Below are positions 5,967 through 6,094 of a stretch of DNA of 6,094 bases, piece after piece (position 1 is the stretch's first letter; every line of letters starts with the position of its first letter). The position numbers and the translations under genes were made by a program. The DNA comes from Cycloclasticus sp. (lineage in GTDB: Bacteria; Pseudomonadota; Gammaproteobacteria; Methylococcales; Cycloclasticaceae). Below the pieces are notes generated by a model. It searched no databases. It was not told where the DNA came from and saw only the letters and a program-made list of their open reading frames with translations. The DNA lies in contig JAHRWG010000073.1 in NCBI GenBank assembly GCA_019090295.1, positions 1 to 6,094 of the forward strand, in the 5' to 3' direction.

Positions 5967-6094
5967 AGGTTGCGGCAGACGCAGAAAGCCCAACAAGCCA
6001 TGAAAGTTAACTAAGTGTAATGTTCCCTTGCCTGTTGGAATTTAAAAAGAATAGTCCAACCGACGAGAGTAATTAATATGGCATGATAGCTAAA
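5967..6094 (+). repeat. Right array, further unit cut by the window edge
   Basis: Starts AGGTTGCGGCAGACGCAG, with AGCCCAAC at 5987-5994 and then strongly decayed arms (TGTTGGAATTTAAAAAG, AGTCCAACC). The linker motif GGCATGATAGCTAAA at the edge matches the previous unit. It covers 128 of the expected 138 bp, so the array may continue beyond the window. Confidence 0.82.

Overview
The window reads as part of an exosortase/PEP-CTERM-type protein-sorting locus of the XrtD (VPLPA-CTERM) class, from an AT-leaning Gram-negative bacterium. Exosortase plus EpsI, the PrsT-type TPR lipoprotein, and codon use without strong GC bias suggest a proteobacterium. A gammaproteobacterium (for example a sulfur oxidiser or methanotroph) is my best guess, but the window holds no phylogenetic marker and this is inference.

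Layout, all genes on the + strand. (1) 3-1271: the 3' part of an exosortase D fused to an EpsI domain; the frame is still open at the left edge, so the gene begins outside the window. (2) 1280-3667: a PrsT-like TPR lipoprotein, 8 nt downstream, with its Shine-Dalgarno overlapping the exosortase stop codon. (3) 3670-3990: a 324-nt gap filled by two 141-bp tandem repeat units plus a degenerate third, each built from inverted pairs of a GTTGGGCT/AGCCCAAC hairpin. (4) 3992-4687: a membrane-anchored ElyC/SanA/YdcF (DUF218) protein whose start codon falls inside the eroded third repeat. (5) 4688-4844: a spacer with a weak terminator candidate and a TATAAT element. (6) 4845-5678: a secreted protein with a signal peptide and a C-terminal VPIPA sorting tail, the apparent exosortase substrate. 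(7) 5709-5744: a strong intrinsic terminator. (8) 5747-6094: a second, more decayed array of the same repeat family with a 138-bp period, running off the right edge.

Likely working model: the substrate is exported by Sec and held in the inner membrane by its C-terminal helix. It is then processed at VPIPA by the Cys-Arg-His exosortase, while EpsI, PrsT and the YdcF-like protein support the associated surface polysaccharide and sorting process. The sorting genes are a known type of system. The least explained part is the repeat family, which resembles RAYT-associated REP/BIME elements (GTAG next to a short palindrome, in inverted pairs) and brackets the ydcF-like/substrate gene block on both sides.
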